Shown here: one piece after another, positions 55,695 to 64,000 of the stretch
Layout of the letters: every line of letters begins with the position of its first letter
Position numbering within the stretch: the first letter of the stretch is position 1
Source of the DNA: Bradyrhizobium acaciae
Lineage (GTDB): Bacteria > Pseudomonadota > Alphaproteobacteria > Rhizobiales > Xanthobacteraceae
Assembly (NCBI RefSeq): GCF_020889785.1
Contig: NZ_JACMYK010000024.1
Span: forward strand, 1 to 64,000
Direction: 5' to 3'
Length of the DNA: 64,000 nucleotides
The notes under the pieces: generated by a model
Database searches by the model: none
Told to the model about the DNA's origin: nothing
The model's input: only the letters and a program-made list of their open reading frames with translations
Program-made: the position numbers and the translations under genes

Positions 55695-56776
55695 TGGCCA
55701 CGCCCCTGGACTCTTCCCTCACCTTCTCCAATGTCGGCAAGGACAAATGGTGGCGGAGCGGCTTCTTTGCCTCGCAGACCGGCTACGTCCTGCTGGCGCT
55801 GGTGGCGCTGTTCGTGGTGATGAACTTCGCCAGCCCCTACTTCCTGACCGAAGGCAACATGCAGAATGTGGCGAAGAACTTTTCCTTCATCGCCATTGCG
55901 ACGCTCGGCGTGACCTTCGTCATTATCACCGGCGGCATCGATCTTTCGGTCGGCTCGGTGATGTGCTTTTCGGCGATGATCACCTCGATGGTTATGACGC
56001 ACATTTCGACACCCGGCATGCCTGGAGCGGACTGGTTTGTGCATTTGGCCCCTGACGGCAAGACCGTGATCGCCAATATGCCCGGCTTGATCCTGCTCGT
56101 CTCGGTCCTGGCCGGCCTCGGTGTTGCGCTGGTGGTTGGCCTCGTCAACGGCTTCTGCATCGCGGTGCTCGGATTATCACCTTTCGTCACCACGCTCGGC
56201 ATGCTCTCGATCGTGCGCGGCCTCGGCTACGTCGTCTCCAACGGCCGCGGCAGCTTTCCCAGCGGCCCCGAAGCCAGTTATCTCTACACGCTGACATCGG
56301 GCGTCGTGTTCGGCATGCCGGCGCCGTTCATCTACCTCGTGGTCCTCGCGGTCGCGATGGCGGTCGTGCTGCATCACACCGGCTTCGGCCGCCACGTCTT
56401 TGCCGTCGGCGGCAATGAGAAGGCGGCCGCCCTGACCGGCATTCCGGTCGTGCGGGTGAAGATCGAGATCTACGTGATCTGCGCGCTCGCGGCAGGTCTG
56501 CAGGGCATCATCATCTCCGGCTGGCTGGGATCGGCACCGGCAAACATGGCGACGTCCTACGAGCTCAACGTGATTGCAGCCGCCGTGATCGGCGGTGCCA
56601 ATCTCGCCGGCGGCATCGGCGGCCCGCTCGGCGCCATCGTCGGCTGCGTGCTGCTCGAGGTGATCCGCAACGGCCTCGTGCTCGCGCAGGTCAACTCCTA
56701 CTGGCAGCAGACCCTGGTGGGCGTGATCATCATCGCGGCAGTGCTGGTCGATCGCCTCCGCTCGCGCATGGCCTGA
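55694..56776 (+). CDS. Sugar ABC permease (FrcC/RbsC-like)
   Basis: A 360-residue inner-membrane permease with about nine or ten helices: TGYVLLALVALFVVMNFA, ATLGVTFVIITGGIDLSVGSVM, GLSPFVTTLGMLSIVRGLGYVVSNG, GGNEKAAALTGIPVVRVKIEIYVI and IAAAVIGGANLAGGIGGPLGAIVG. Between helices 3 and 4 is a periplasmic insert (ISTPGMPGADWFVHLAPDGK) lacking in E. coli RbsC. The ATG at 55694 overlaps the ATPase stop; it is intact, unlike the permease at 52.3 kb. Confidence 0.92.
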   Translation: MATPLDSSLTFSNVGKDKWWRSGFFASQTGYVLLALVALFVVMNFASPYFLTEGNMQNVAKNFSFIAIATLGVTFVIITGGIDLSVGSVMCFSAMITSMVMTHISTPGMPGADWFVHLAPDGKTVIANMPGLILLVSVLAGLGVALVVGLVNGFCIAVLGLSPFVTTLGMLSIVRGLGYVVSNGRGSFPSGPEASYLYTLTSGVVFGMPAPFIYLVVLAVAMAVVLHHTGFGRHVFAVGGNEKAAALTGIPVVRVKIEIYVICALAAGLQGIIISGWLGSAPANMATSYELNVIAAAVIGGANLAGGIGGPLGAIVGCVLLEVIRNGLVLAQVNSYWQQTLVGVIIIAAVLVDRLRSRMA

Positions 56777-56870
56777 AGAGCTCGCTCCGGAGGATCATGA
56801 ACATCCGCCTGTCCGCCTCCGGGAGCCGCTGATTTCAACGGATGGGCACAAGAAAATGTGGAGGGAAGCA

Positions 56871-57803
56871 ATGAGGAAGACACTTCTTGCCGCCGCGGTC
56901 TTCGCCATGATGGCGACGCCCGGCTTTGCCCAGAGCTATAAATTCGTGATCGTACCCAAGGCGATGAACAATCCATTCTTCGACTTCGCGCGCGACGGCT
57001 GCCAGAAGCGTGCCAAGGAGCTCGGCAACATCGAATGCATCTACAAGGGCCCCGTCGAGCACGAGCCGGCGACGCAAGCCCAGATCATCCAGGATTTCAT
57101 CACCCAGAAGGTGGACGGCCTCGCCATCTCGGTCGCCGATGTCGCGGCGATGACCAAGTCGATCGAGGCGGCCACGGCTGCCGGCATTCCTGTCATCACG
57201 TTCGACTCGGACGCGCCGGCCTCGAAGCGGATCGGCTATATCGGCACCGACAACAAGGAGTTCGGCGTCGCGCTCGGCAAGCAATTGCTGAAGCTGCGGC
57301 CCGATGGCGGCAAATACGCCATGATCTCCGGCGGTCCGGGTGCGAAAAACCTCGCCGAGCGCGTCGACGGCGTCCGTGAAGCGCTGAAGGGCTCCAAGTG
57401 GACCGAAGTCGGGGGCTCCCCGACCTTCTGCAACGACGACCCCGCGCTGGGCGTCCAGCAGATGACCGATCTGCGCACCGCGACCCCCGATCTTGCGGCG
57501 ATCGTTCCGGTCGGCGGCTGGCCGATGTTTGCCCCGGAAGGCTTCAAGGCCTTCGCGAGCAAGAGCAAGAAGGACATCGACGCCGGCAAGTTCACGCTCG
57601 TCGTCGCCGACACCCTCAAGATGCAGCTCGAGCTTCTGAACGAGGGTTACGCCAATGCGCTGATCGGCCAGCGGCCGTTCGAAATGGGCGAGAAAGCGAT
57701 GGATACGCTCCTTGCCGTCAAGAAAGGTCAGAAGGTGCCGGAGATCATCCACACCGGCCTCGACGTTGTGACAAAGGACAACGTCGCGACGATGTTGAAG
57801 TAG
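56871..57803 (+). CDS. Sugar ABC substrate-binding protein (FrcB/RbsB-like)
   Basis: A 310-residue periplasmic receptor. Signal peptide KTLLAAAVFAMMATPGFA-QS. Type I fold features: KFVIVPKAMNNPFFDFARDGC, QKVDGLAISVADVAAMTKSIEAA, TFDSDAPASKRIGYIGTDN and IVPVGGWPMFAPEGFKAF. GGAGGGAAGC directly precedes the ATG at 56871. It is last in the ATPase-permease-receptor operon. Cys residues in DGCQKR, NIECIY and TFCNDD are more than usual and could pair. Confidence 0.9.
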   Translation: MRKTLLAAAVFAMMATPGFAQSYKFVIVPKAMNNPFFDFARDGCQKRAKELGNIECIYKGPVEHEPATQAQIIQDFITQKVDGLAISVADVAAMTKSIEAATAAGIPVITFDSDAPASKRIGYIGTDNKEFGVALGKQLLKLRPDGGKYAMISGGPGAKNLAERVDGVREALKGSKWTEVGGSPTFCNDDPALGVQQMTDLRTATPDLAAIVPVGGWPMFAPEGFKAFASKSKKDIDAGKFTLVVADTLKMQLELLNEGYANALIGQRPFEMGEKAMDTLLAVKKGQKVPEIIHTGLDVVTKDNVATMLK

Positions 57804-57850
57804 GTGCGGTGCCCGATCAGGCGCCGCAGTTTCGCGGAGAAATCGCGGAT

Positions 57851-57871
57851 GGGCTCGGAGCTTCCGAGCCC
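57851..57871 (+). terminator. Perfect stem-loop after the receptor gene
   Basis: GGGCTCGGA-GCT-TCCGAGCCC, a perfect 9-bp stem with a 3-nt loop, 48 bp beyond the receptor stop. The following bases are TCGTTAG, not a T run, so it is a weak or Rho-assisted terminator. Confidence 0.55.
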
Positions 57872-58115
57872 TCGTTAGCCGAGGTCCGCCACATCGCCAA
57901 ACCTGCTACCGCCCGGCTTGTCTTGGTGACGGCCCGATCCGTCGCGCCGCACCCGCGGTCCGGACGTCCCGTCAGCTGCGGTACCGCCGCTCGAACTCCT
58001 CGCGGGAAAGTTTGACGGAGGGCATGCCCTTCCGGATATTGCCGGCGCGGGGTGCGCGCCGCCAAAATATCGAAAACAACCCCATGCAAAGGAGCGGGCG
58101 GCCGGCGTTCTGCCC

Positions 58116-58145
58116 TTGACATGTGGGGCAACTCAGGGATATATT
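58116..58145 (+). promoter_or_regulatory. Orphan sigma-70 promoter
   Basis: TTGACA at 58116-58121 and TATATT at 58140-58145 with an 18-bp spacer form a near-consensus promoter. It reads into a gene-free stretch and then antisense to the Ntn-hydrolase gene ending at 58428. Confidence 0.5.
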
Positions 58146-58427
58146 TCTAGTATTCCGAAATCACGTAGACACAGCTTCGCCGCGCCAACGGGCCCGCCGG
58201 TTGCGCTTGCGCGCCATACGCCCACCGCACACATTGAAAGTACACCGACAACCCGTTCGGCAGGAGACTGTCACCTACGTCTCAGTTACGATCTGCTACC
58301 CATGTCTCCAGGCTGGACACGGGCCGCATGGTAGCGGGAGACCGAATCGTACGGTCCCCCACCCAATACGAGCCATTGTTTTCAAAGACCTACCTGGCTG
58401 CTTGACTTCAAGCGGGTGCGTGCATCC

Positions 58428-59450
58428 CTATTTCTTGTCCTTTAGGTCGAACACCGCATTAGCGCTAAAGGGCGTTTCCACGTTCAACACCGTGAACGCA
58501 AAATCACCGCCGCTCTTTGCCATTGCTCCGGCAGGCTTGCCGTGCTCATCGCGAAGGATTGTTAGGCTTTCCAGCGCGCCAAGGGGTACGTCGCTGAACC
58601 ACACCTCAACCGGCTTTCCGACCACATCAGAAGCTTTCGCACGAAATTCGGCCGGTATCCCATCAAACTCTTGCAGCTTATAGCCCTGCGCTTCTCGGAT
58701 TAGAATTAAACCACCGGGAATCTGTCGGTAGTAAATGGCCAAACCTTCGAGATTTCCAATCTCTGTAACGCTCAAACCGTAGCCACCGGCTTCCGCAGTC
58801 CCGTGAGGGACAACGGTTCCTGGCGACACTTTGTCCAAAATCGGGTCAGAGACGCTATGCATATACTGACACATGTAAACGGAGCCAGGCCCCAAAGTGT
58901 AGGTCACTGCCCATCCGCCGACATCTCGTTCGGCTCGCCGGAGAAACAAGCGAAGCATGCTGAGGGTTGATGTTGAGACCACGCTTGGCGGTTCACTTGG
59001 CGAACTCCCCGCGAACGCAAAGGCCTCGATAGACTTCGGGATGGGGTCCTCGGGGGCGTGACGAATGTTCTGGAATTGCTCGAATGCTCCCTTGTCGCCG
59101 ATATACGCGGCAGGGACCTCTAAAGCTTTACCACTCGATATTTTGTAAAGGTGAGGAACCGCCGTCTCGTCCAAATATATATAAACAAAATCAACTCCTG
59201 GATTGGCGACTTGCGCTTTGGCCAACATGCTAACAGTGTTTAAGCCGCTGGGCATAGCGGCGGCTTCTGCAATCAGCCTACCACCGCCGTGCGCGTCACC
59301 TGAGAAGGCGGCAAGAGAGCGGCGATCCTGTGCCGGAAGGCATTTTATCTGAAACTCACGCTCGCGTAGTTGAATAGTGCCACCAGTAATTAGCGTATCA
59401 GAAACAATAAACCCGATCCCTTCAACAACCCCCGCGACAACAAGCGTCAT
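58428..59450 (-). CDS. Ntn-hydrolase / proteasome-beta-like protein
   Basis: A 340-residue protein whose first 60 residues follow the proteasome beta-subunit plan. After Met removal the N terminus is TLVVAGVVEGIGFIVSDT: Thr1 as nucleophile, Asp17 at the canonical place in VSDT, and a Lys at 35 (canonical 33) in FQIKCLP, then SLAAFSGDAHGGG. No propeptide is seen, so Met excision alone would expose Thr. A C-terminal part (about 235-340) carries no known domain. It is larger than HslV or Anbu. It follows the HEPN-like gene by 72 bp. Substrate and role are unknown; base composition is AT-richer than the flanks. Confidence 0.62.
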   Translation of the reverse strand: MTLVVAGVVEGIGFIVSDTLITGGTIQLREREFQIKCLPAQDRRSLAAFSGDAHGGGRLIAEAAAMPSGLNTVSMLAKAQVANPGVDFVYIYLDETAVPHLYKISSGKALEVPAAYIGDKGAFEQFQNIRHAPEDPIPKSIEAFAFAGSSPSEPPSVVSTSTLSMLRLFLRRAERDVGGWAVTYTLGPGSVYMCQYMHSVSDPILDKVSPGTVVPHGTAEAGGYGLSVTEIGNLEGLAIYYRQIPGGLILIREAQGYKLQEFDGIPAEFRAKASDVVGKPVEVWFSDVPLGALESLTILRDEHGKPAGAMAKSGGDFAFTVLNVETPFSANAVFDLKDKK

Positions 59451-59522
59451 GCCCTACCTCGCTTTTTGGCCAGTCCGCGCGGACGCGTTCATCCGATCAG
59501 CGGAGATTCGCGTCGTCGTACC

Positions 59523-60428
59523 TCAGAATGGCTTGTTGCCCCATGCGATCAATCGCTTCACGAGACGCGGCATGCGCAGGCCCTTTTCCCTCGCCTTTCC
59601 TGGCTTGAACAGCCCGTTCTCCATAAAGAATGTTACCTCATGCTCGCCTACCTTGAAGTCTGTCTTGGGGAGAGCAACCGAATACGTCAACATTCGATAG
59701 CTGTAAGCCTTGTTGTGGATGTTGCCCTTCGGTATCGAAACAATCTCAGCATTCAACTGATCGAGATTGAACAGTGTCTCGGTCACGTTTGTCCTCCCGC
59801 TTGTCGTGAACCGATGTTGCAGGGCGGGCTCGTTGCTTTCAACGGATTTGTTGCTGGCTTCCGGATTCAGGTTACTCTGAACGAGATAGTCGAGCAGACC
59901 TTCGTGCATTACGGTTCTCGCTCGCTCCACGCATGCAGCCAGGTGCTCTTGCATAGCTTTTAGAAATTTCTGTCCGTTGGCCGAACTAAGTGAATATGAG
60001 CGCAGAGTCGCCACTATCGGCTTTGCCGCTTCTGTCGATTGTTCGATAGATACATTGAGAAGGCGCAGCGCGGGCGGCAGTTGCTCGCCATCGTCGTGCG
60101 CGATTAGTTTATTGCGAACGTCGACCAGATGACTGTGAATTTTTGGATCAAAGCGGGTGTCGAGCTTTAGGTGTCGGATAGGGTAAATCCGCTTCTCGCC
60201 GAATTTGCCATTGGACGAAAGAAATTGTCGAGCGTAGGTCACGACCGCGCTCATATAGAGTGCGCCGCGAACCTGCTCAGAAACTTCATCTTGACCGTCT
60301 GTGCCTTCGACCAAGCGGCTGACAAGAGCATACGCTGTTGAGAAATCCTCTAGCGCACGGATGTGGGCGAGCAGCTCTCGCTTTCGTGATTTGAACCAAA
60401 CAACCGTGCCGGTGTCCGCATCTGCCAT
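59523..60428 (-). CDS. Hypothetical protein with HEPN-like R-x5-H motif
   Basis: A 301-residue protein. The first 160 residues are helical (RELLAHIRALEDFSTAYALVS, AVVTYARQFLSSNGKFG) and contain DVRNKLIAHDD, with Arg105 and His111 in the R-x(4-6)-H arrangement of HEPN ribonuclease-type domains. The second half (about 195-301) is beta-richer, ending GLRMPRLVKRLIAWGNKPF. HEPN proteins often act in toxin-antitoxin or abortive-infection systems; that applies only if the motif is real. It is first of a two-gene unit with the Ntn hydrolase. TATTAT upstream could be a -10. No family recognised. Confidence 0.6.
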   Translation of the reverse strand: MADADTGTVVWFKSRKRELLAHIRALEDFSTAYALVSRLVEGTDGQDEVSEQVRGALYMSAVVTYARQFLSSNGKFGEKRIYPIRHLKLDTRFDPKIHSHLVDVRNKLIAHDDGEQLPPALRLLNVSIEQSTEAAKPIVATLRSYSLSSANGQKFLKAMQEHLAACVERARTVMHEGLLDYLVQSNLNPEASNKSVESNEPALQHRFTTSGRTNVTETLFNLDQLNAEIVSIPKGNIHNKAYSYRMLTYSVALPKTDFKVGEHEVTFFMENGLFKPGKAREKGLRMPRLVKRLIAWGNKPF

Positions 60429-60537
60429 TGGCTTTTTTCAACTTGACAACACGAGAACATAATAAGAACATCACGTCTTCACCTAGCACGGATTTGCCTT
60501 CAATGTCCACGGCAAGCGCGCCCATCCACAATCAGAC

Positions 60538-60687
60538 GTGGAGTGGCTGGAAACGGCTGCCGATCAGGCAATCGCGGCTTGCGGCGGTGACGCACGCGAA
60601 GCTGTGAAGGCGCTGTTGATTGCGAATGAGTTTCTAGAACGCGAAATGGAAGCTCGAGTGTCGCGTGGATGGGCATGCAGGCGGTAA
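60538..60687 (+). CDS. Small hypothetical ORF or fragment
   Basis: A frame open from 60487, with a GTG at 60538, encodes about 49 residues: WLETAADQAIAACGGDAREA followed by KALLIANEFLERE. The segment looks like real helical protein and resembles small unknown proteins accompanying mobile elements in rhizobia. There is no ATG or good ribosome site, so it may be a remnant. It overlaps the start of the recombinase remnant by a few codons. Confidence 0.4.
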   Translation: MEWLETAADQAIAACGGDAREAVKALLIANEFLEREMEARVSRGWACRR

Positions 60688-61659
60688 GGCGTATGGCTAC
60701 CAGACGGTACCGGGGAAACCGGGCGAACTTCAGATCGTTGCCGAGCAGGCCGACGTTATCTGCCGCATATTCAAAGAGTACGTCGACGTCGCGCCGTTCG
60801 CGATATCGCCGGACGCTTAAACCGAGACAAGATCGCGCCGCCTAGCGGGTTGCGTTGGAATGCTTCAACGATTCAAGGCAGCGCCCAACGAGGCAGCGGC
60901 ATCCTACAAAACGAAATCTATATCGGGCAGATCGTCTGGAACAAGGTCAGCATGGTCAAGGACCTGACGACCGGCAAGCGACTATCGCGCCCCAACCCAG
61001 CGTCAAAGCGCAAGCAGGTTGATGCGCCCCACCTCCGTATTGTCAGCGATGAAACCTGGGCAGCCGTGCGCGCAAAACGTCGGGCCATCGTAAAGCCGAC
61101 GATGCATCGCGTACCGCGTTTGCTCAGCGGCCTGCTCCGCTGTCCCGCCTGCGGTGGAGGCATGGGGTCTGTGGGCCTGCACCGTGGGGAGCCGCGCGTT
61201 CAGTGCTCGACATATCGCGAGAGTCGATCGTGTTCGAACAGCCGTATGGTCAACCGAAACAAGATTGAAGCGGCTGTGCTCGACGGCCTGCGGGAGGTGC
61301 TCAGGGACCCCGGTTATTGGAAGCACTATCTGAAGGTCTACAATGAGGAACGCCGCCTGCTGGCCAGCGGTGCTGTCCGTGACCGCACCAAGCTCGAAAG
61401 CCGAGTCGGACAGATCGAGCGCGAGACTGATAGGCTTGTCGACGCCATCGCTGAAGGCACCGCTCCCGCCGACGTGGTCGGACCGAAACTGCTAGCCCTA
61501 GAGGCTGAACGGCTATCGCTCGAAGAGCAACTCGCCGCTGCGGAGGATAAGGGTAAAGCGGTCGCGCTGCACCCGGCCGCGATTCGGAACAATTTGGCGA
61601 CGTTGGCGCTCAGATCGGAGGCGACGTTTTCCTATCGACGCCCAGTGAAGCTGGCTTAG
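60665..61659 (+). pseudogene. Large serine recombinase remnant
   Basis: A decayed large serine recombinase. The N-terminal catalytic resolvase domain is missing. From 60665 one frame reads VDGHAGGKAYGYQTVPGKPG and QADVICRIFKEYV before a stop at 60818. A second frame resumes with AVRDIAGRLNRDKIAPPSGL (the Recombinase domain) and runs on through NEIYIGQIVWNK, the zinc ribbon CPACGGGMG...C...C and a coiled coil (QIERETDRLVDAIAEG) to 61659. At least one frameshift lies near 60785-60800. The product cannot be active; it marks the area as a former integrated element. Confidence 0.85.
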
Positions 61660-61836
61660 CGGCGCTCCAATAATCCGCCAAATACGCAATCCAGCTGCGG
61701 TTTCGCAGGCTAGCGAACCGATTCAAATTATAAAGGCACAACCACCGATCTTGCGAATCCGAGGACGAAACGCTGCACTTCGAACCGAGTAGCGTTCGAT
61801 CTCAATGGCGAGGTAACCGCCGGCCATCCCGTCTGG

Positions 61837-63531
61837 TCATCCAGCCAAAACGGCGACCATGATCGATCCCCAGGTCGTCAGCAGAATGTTCGAGACCGGA
61901 TAGGCGGGCGTATAGCCGAGCACCACCACGGAACTCCCCGAGCGCTCCTGGATGGCGGCCATCGCGGCCGTCACCGTCTGCGCTCCCGTCAATGCTCCCA
62001 GCAAGAGGATCGGGTTCATGCGCAGCACGAAATGGCCGAAGCAGAAGCCGACGATCTGCGGCAACAGGGTGACGATCATGCCGCCCAGCAGCAGGCCGAT
62101 GCCCGACTCGCGGATCGCAGAAAGGAAGATCGGCCCAGCGTGAATGCCGGTCAGGCCGACGAAGGCAGCGAGCCCGAGCGCCGTCATCAGGCTGATGGCG
62201 CCGTCCGGGATCCGGCCGAAATACGGCAGTCGGGTGCGGAGGTAGCCGACCAGCAGTCCGGCGAGCAGCGTGCCGACGCTGGTGCTCAGAGAAATCGTGA
62301 CGCCGCCAACCGAAAAGCTCACGAGCACGCCAACGAGGCCGCCGAGGAAAATCGCAAGCCCGAGCACCACGAAATCGATGCTGGTGCTCGGCGCGACAAT
62401 GACGCCGATGCTCTTGCCAGCATTCTGCACTGCTGCTTCAGGGCCAACGATGCGAAGCAGATCCCCGCGTTCCAGGACCGTGCCGGCGGCGATCGGGATT
62501 GCTTCATCACCCCGGCTCATTGAGCGCAGATACAGGCCGCGCGACCAGCTCTGCTCCGACGCCTGCTGGAGACTGCTGCCCGCGAGCTCGGGGTTGATCA
62601 GGAACACGTCGGCCGAGATCAGGGGAATGTCGAGCAGCTCCCGGTCCTCGACCTCCTCACCGCGCGGTCCGATCAGCTCGACGATGGTCTGGCGCGGCGC
62701 GGATAGCGCGATCACGTCGCCGGCCGCGAGCGTCATCCCTGGCTCCGCCTCGAGGATGCGCTCGCCGCGGCGAATGCGGTGGATGAACACGCGTTGCTCG
62801 GGCACGCGAGCTTCGGCGGCGGCAACCGTCAGTCCGGCGATCGCCGCGCCGGCATCCAGCCGGTACGCGCGCAGCTCGAATTTGCGCCAGGCCGACGCCA
62901 GGCCGGGCTTGGCGCGCGTGATGCCCAAGGCTTGTTCCAGCTTGAGCGCTTCGGTCTTCAGATCGATCTTCAGCAGCGCCGGAACGACGATCGTGCAGAA
63001 TGTGATCACGCCGGCATAACCGAAGATGTAGCAGACCGCATCGGCCACCGCGACGTGCGAGACGAACAGCGCGCGCTGTGCTTCGGATACCGGCAGTCCG
63101 TTGATTGCGTCGGTCGCCGTACCCATCGCCGCGCTCTGGCTGAGCGCACCCGACATCAATCCGGCGGCAAAGCCGGGATCAAGCCGCAGCACCCGTGCCA
63201 CGACGATCGCCGCCGCAAGGCCGGTGAGGCTTACGACAATGGCCATCAGCACCGGCTTCAGCCCGTCGCGCTTCATCGCCAGCACGAATTGCGGACCGAC
63301 CGAATAGCCCACTCCGAACAGGAACAACAGGAACAGGAAGGATTTGGTCATGCCGGAGACCGGCACATGCGCGAAATCGCCGACCGCAAGGCCGGCAAAG
63401 AGCGCACCCGTCACCGGACCGAGGCTGAAAGCCCCGATCCTGAAGCTTCCAATCCAGTAACCCGCCGCGATCACCAGGAACAGCGCGAGCTCCGGATAAC
63501 GGACGAGAAACTGCTGCAGCCAGATCACCAT
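61837..63531 (-). CDS. AspT/YidE-family transporter
   Basis: A 564-residue inner-membrane protein, full-length for the aspartate:alanine exchanger family. Two membrane halves, each with about five helices (residues 1-180 and 370-564), flank two TrkA-C (RCK_C) domains at about 215-290 and 295-365. Family segments: FLFLLFLFGVGYSVGPQF, GLMSGALSQSAAMGTATDAI, GLAAFVGLTGIHAGPIF and LLGALTGAQTVTAAMAAI. Members swap dicarboxylates or amino acids. The next gene upstream, 15 bp away, encodes a second one, so the two may be co-transcribed. Confidence 0.9.
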   Translation of the reverse strand: MVIWLQQFLVRYPELALFLVIAAGYWIGSFRIGAFSLGPVTGALFAGLAVGDFAHVPVSGMTKSFLFLLFLFGVGYSVGPQFVLAMKRDGLKPVLMAIVVSLTGLAAAIVVARVLRLDPGFAAGLMSGALSQSAAMGTATDAINGLPVSEAQRALFVSHVAVADAVCYIFGYAGVITFCTIVVPALLKIDLKTEALKLEQALGITRAKPGLASAWRKFELRAYRLDAGAAIAGLTVAAAEARVPEQRVFIHRIRRGERILEAEPGMTLAAGDVIALSAPRQTIVELIGPRGEEVEDRELLDIPLISADVFLINPELAGSSLQQASEQSWSRGLYLRSMSRGDEAIPIAAGTVLERGDLLRIVGPEAAVQNAGKSIGVIVAPSTSIDFVVLGLAIFLGGLVGVLVSFSVGGVTISLSTSVGTLLAGLLVGYLRTRLPYFGRIPDGAISLMTALGLAAFVGLTGIHAGPIFLSAIRESGIGLLLGGMIVTLLPQIVGFCFGHFVLRMNPILLLGALTGAQTVTAAMAAIQERSGSSVVVLGYTPAYPVSNILLTTWGSIMVAVLAG

Positions 63532-63546
63532 CGTCGCCGGCCGCGA

Positions 63547-64000
63547 CTATGCCATCATCATCACCAGCACCATGCCCCAAATCGTCAACAGCGTGTTTCC
63601 GACCGCGTAGGTGACGGTATAGCCAAGGCCGGGAATCTGGCTCTTCGCACGGTCGTTGATCATGCCGAGCGACGCGGTCGTCGTGCGCGCACCGGAGCAG
63701 CAGCCGAGCAGGATCGCGTCGTGGAAACGGAACACATACTTGCCGACGAACATCGCCAGGATCAGCGGCACGGTGGTCACGACGACGCCCCACAGGAACA
63801 GACTGAAGCCGAGCTTTTGGAGTCCGGCCACAAATCCCGGGCCCGAGGAGATGCCGACCACGGCGATGAAGACGTTCAGGCCGACCGAATTCATGAACCA
63901 CACGGTGGGTGACGGGATGCGGCCGAAGGTCGGATGCACGGATCGGAGCCAACCGAAAAACAGACCGGAGATCAGCGCGCCACCGGAGGTGGACAACGTG
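63547..64000 (-). CDS. AspT/YidE-family transporter, partial
   Basis: The C-terminal 150 or so residues of a second AspT-type transporter; the 5' end lies beyond the window. Seen: [61 protein letters not shown], and [21 protein letters not shown]. These match the second membrane half of the neighbouring transporter (GALTGAQTVTAAM, GYTPAYPVSNILLTTWG). No stop or start is seen at the edge, so no start is assigned. Confidence 0.85.
   Translation of the reverse strand, partial: TLSTSGGALISGLFFGWLRSVHPTFGRIPSPTVWFMNSVGLNVFIAVVGISSGPGFVAGLQKLGFSLFLWGVVVTTVPLILAMFVGKYVFRFHDAILLGCCSGARTTTASLGMINDRAKSQIPGLGYTVTYAVGNTLLTIWGMVLVMMMA

Larger units (their letters stand above)
57804..58427. other. Intergenic region, island boundary
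   Basis: A 624-bp gap with no supported gene. It holds a hairpin at 57851-57871, a strong plus-strand promoter at 58116-58145 and a stem-loop at 58336-58360 (GGG-A-GACCG / CGGTC-C-CCC, loop AATCGTA). The right half turns AT-richer. It looks like the left junction of an integrated element. Confidence 0.5.

Noticed and set aside
58336-58360. tRNA-like 3' arm (5-bp stem, 7-nt loop, CTACCA on the minus strand)
   Set aside because: The loop TACGATT departs from the TTCRANY rule and no acceptor, D or anticodon arms could be found; kept only as a stem-loop in the junction region.
58123-58683. 186-codon plus-strand frame after the orphan promoter
   Set aside because: More than half overlaps the Ntn-hydrolase gene antisense, with no ribosome site and Ser/Arg/Pro-rich low-information sequence.

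Overview
The window is a high-GC alphaproteobacterial chromosome segment. Codon usage, protein similarity and two intergenic palindromic repeat types (2-113 and 22323-22410) of a kind I associate with Bradyrhizobium, Rhodopseudomonas and relatives suggest a Bradyrhizobium-like soil organism. No rRNA, complete tRNA, CRISPR array or complete insertion sequence was found.

Layout. 1-12.3 kb is housekeeping and catabolic: an OmpR/HisK two-component pair, a Gly/His-rich secreted protein, a DUF1127 protein, Tex, an aldo/keto reductase-amidohydrolase couple (possibly L-fucose type), a divergent TetR/YdhR-like pair, a hydrolase-methyltransferase couple and a membrane protein. 12.5-19.0 kb holds a LivK-type binding protein, a DszC-like flavoenzyme, three uncharacterised secreted proteins (one DUF4424) and an AraC-type regulator. 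Three promoters in this block share an identically spaced element made of two GGAC-N4-GYGAC direct repeats 21 bp apart. 19.3-23.1 kb is a minimal paa cluster (paaG, paaZ and a TetR gene) with matching putative operators.

23.2-47.4 kb is a large organosulfur and methionine block: four MetQ-type binding proteins, one MetNI pair, a MetY-type sulfhydrylase, four luciferase-like monooxygenases, a DszC-like acyl-CoA dehydrogenase homologue, a flavin reductase, a serine acetyltransferase, an SsuABC-type importer, a TauD/AtsK-type dioxygenase, an FAD monooxygenase and an AprAB-like flavoprotein/ferredoxin pair. Together these look able to import organic sulfur compounds, cleave C-S bonds and assimilate the sulfur into cysteine and methionine. 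The actual substrates are not deducible.

47.4-57.8 kb is a carbohydrate-uptake block: a short-chain dehydrogenase, a ROK repressor, an RbsABC-like importer whose permease is frameshifted, an OprB-type porin, and a second importer resembling FrcBCA with a single-domain ATPase.

57.8-61.7 kb is an AT-richer island. It carries a two-gene unit (a protein with an HEPN-like R-x5-H motif and a proteasome-beta-like Ntn hydrolase) beside a degenerate large serine recombinase. This pair is the best candidate here for an undescribed system, possibly in defence or stress, but that role is inference. 61.8-64.0 kb carries two tandem AspT/YidE-type transporters, the second cut by the window edge.
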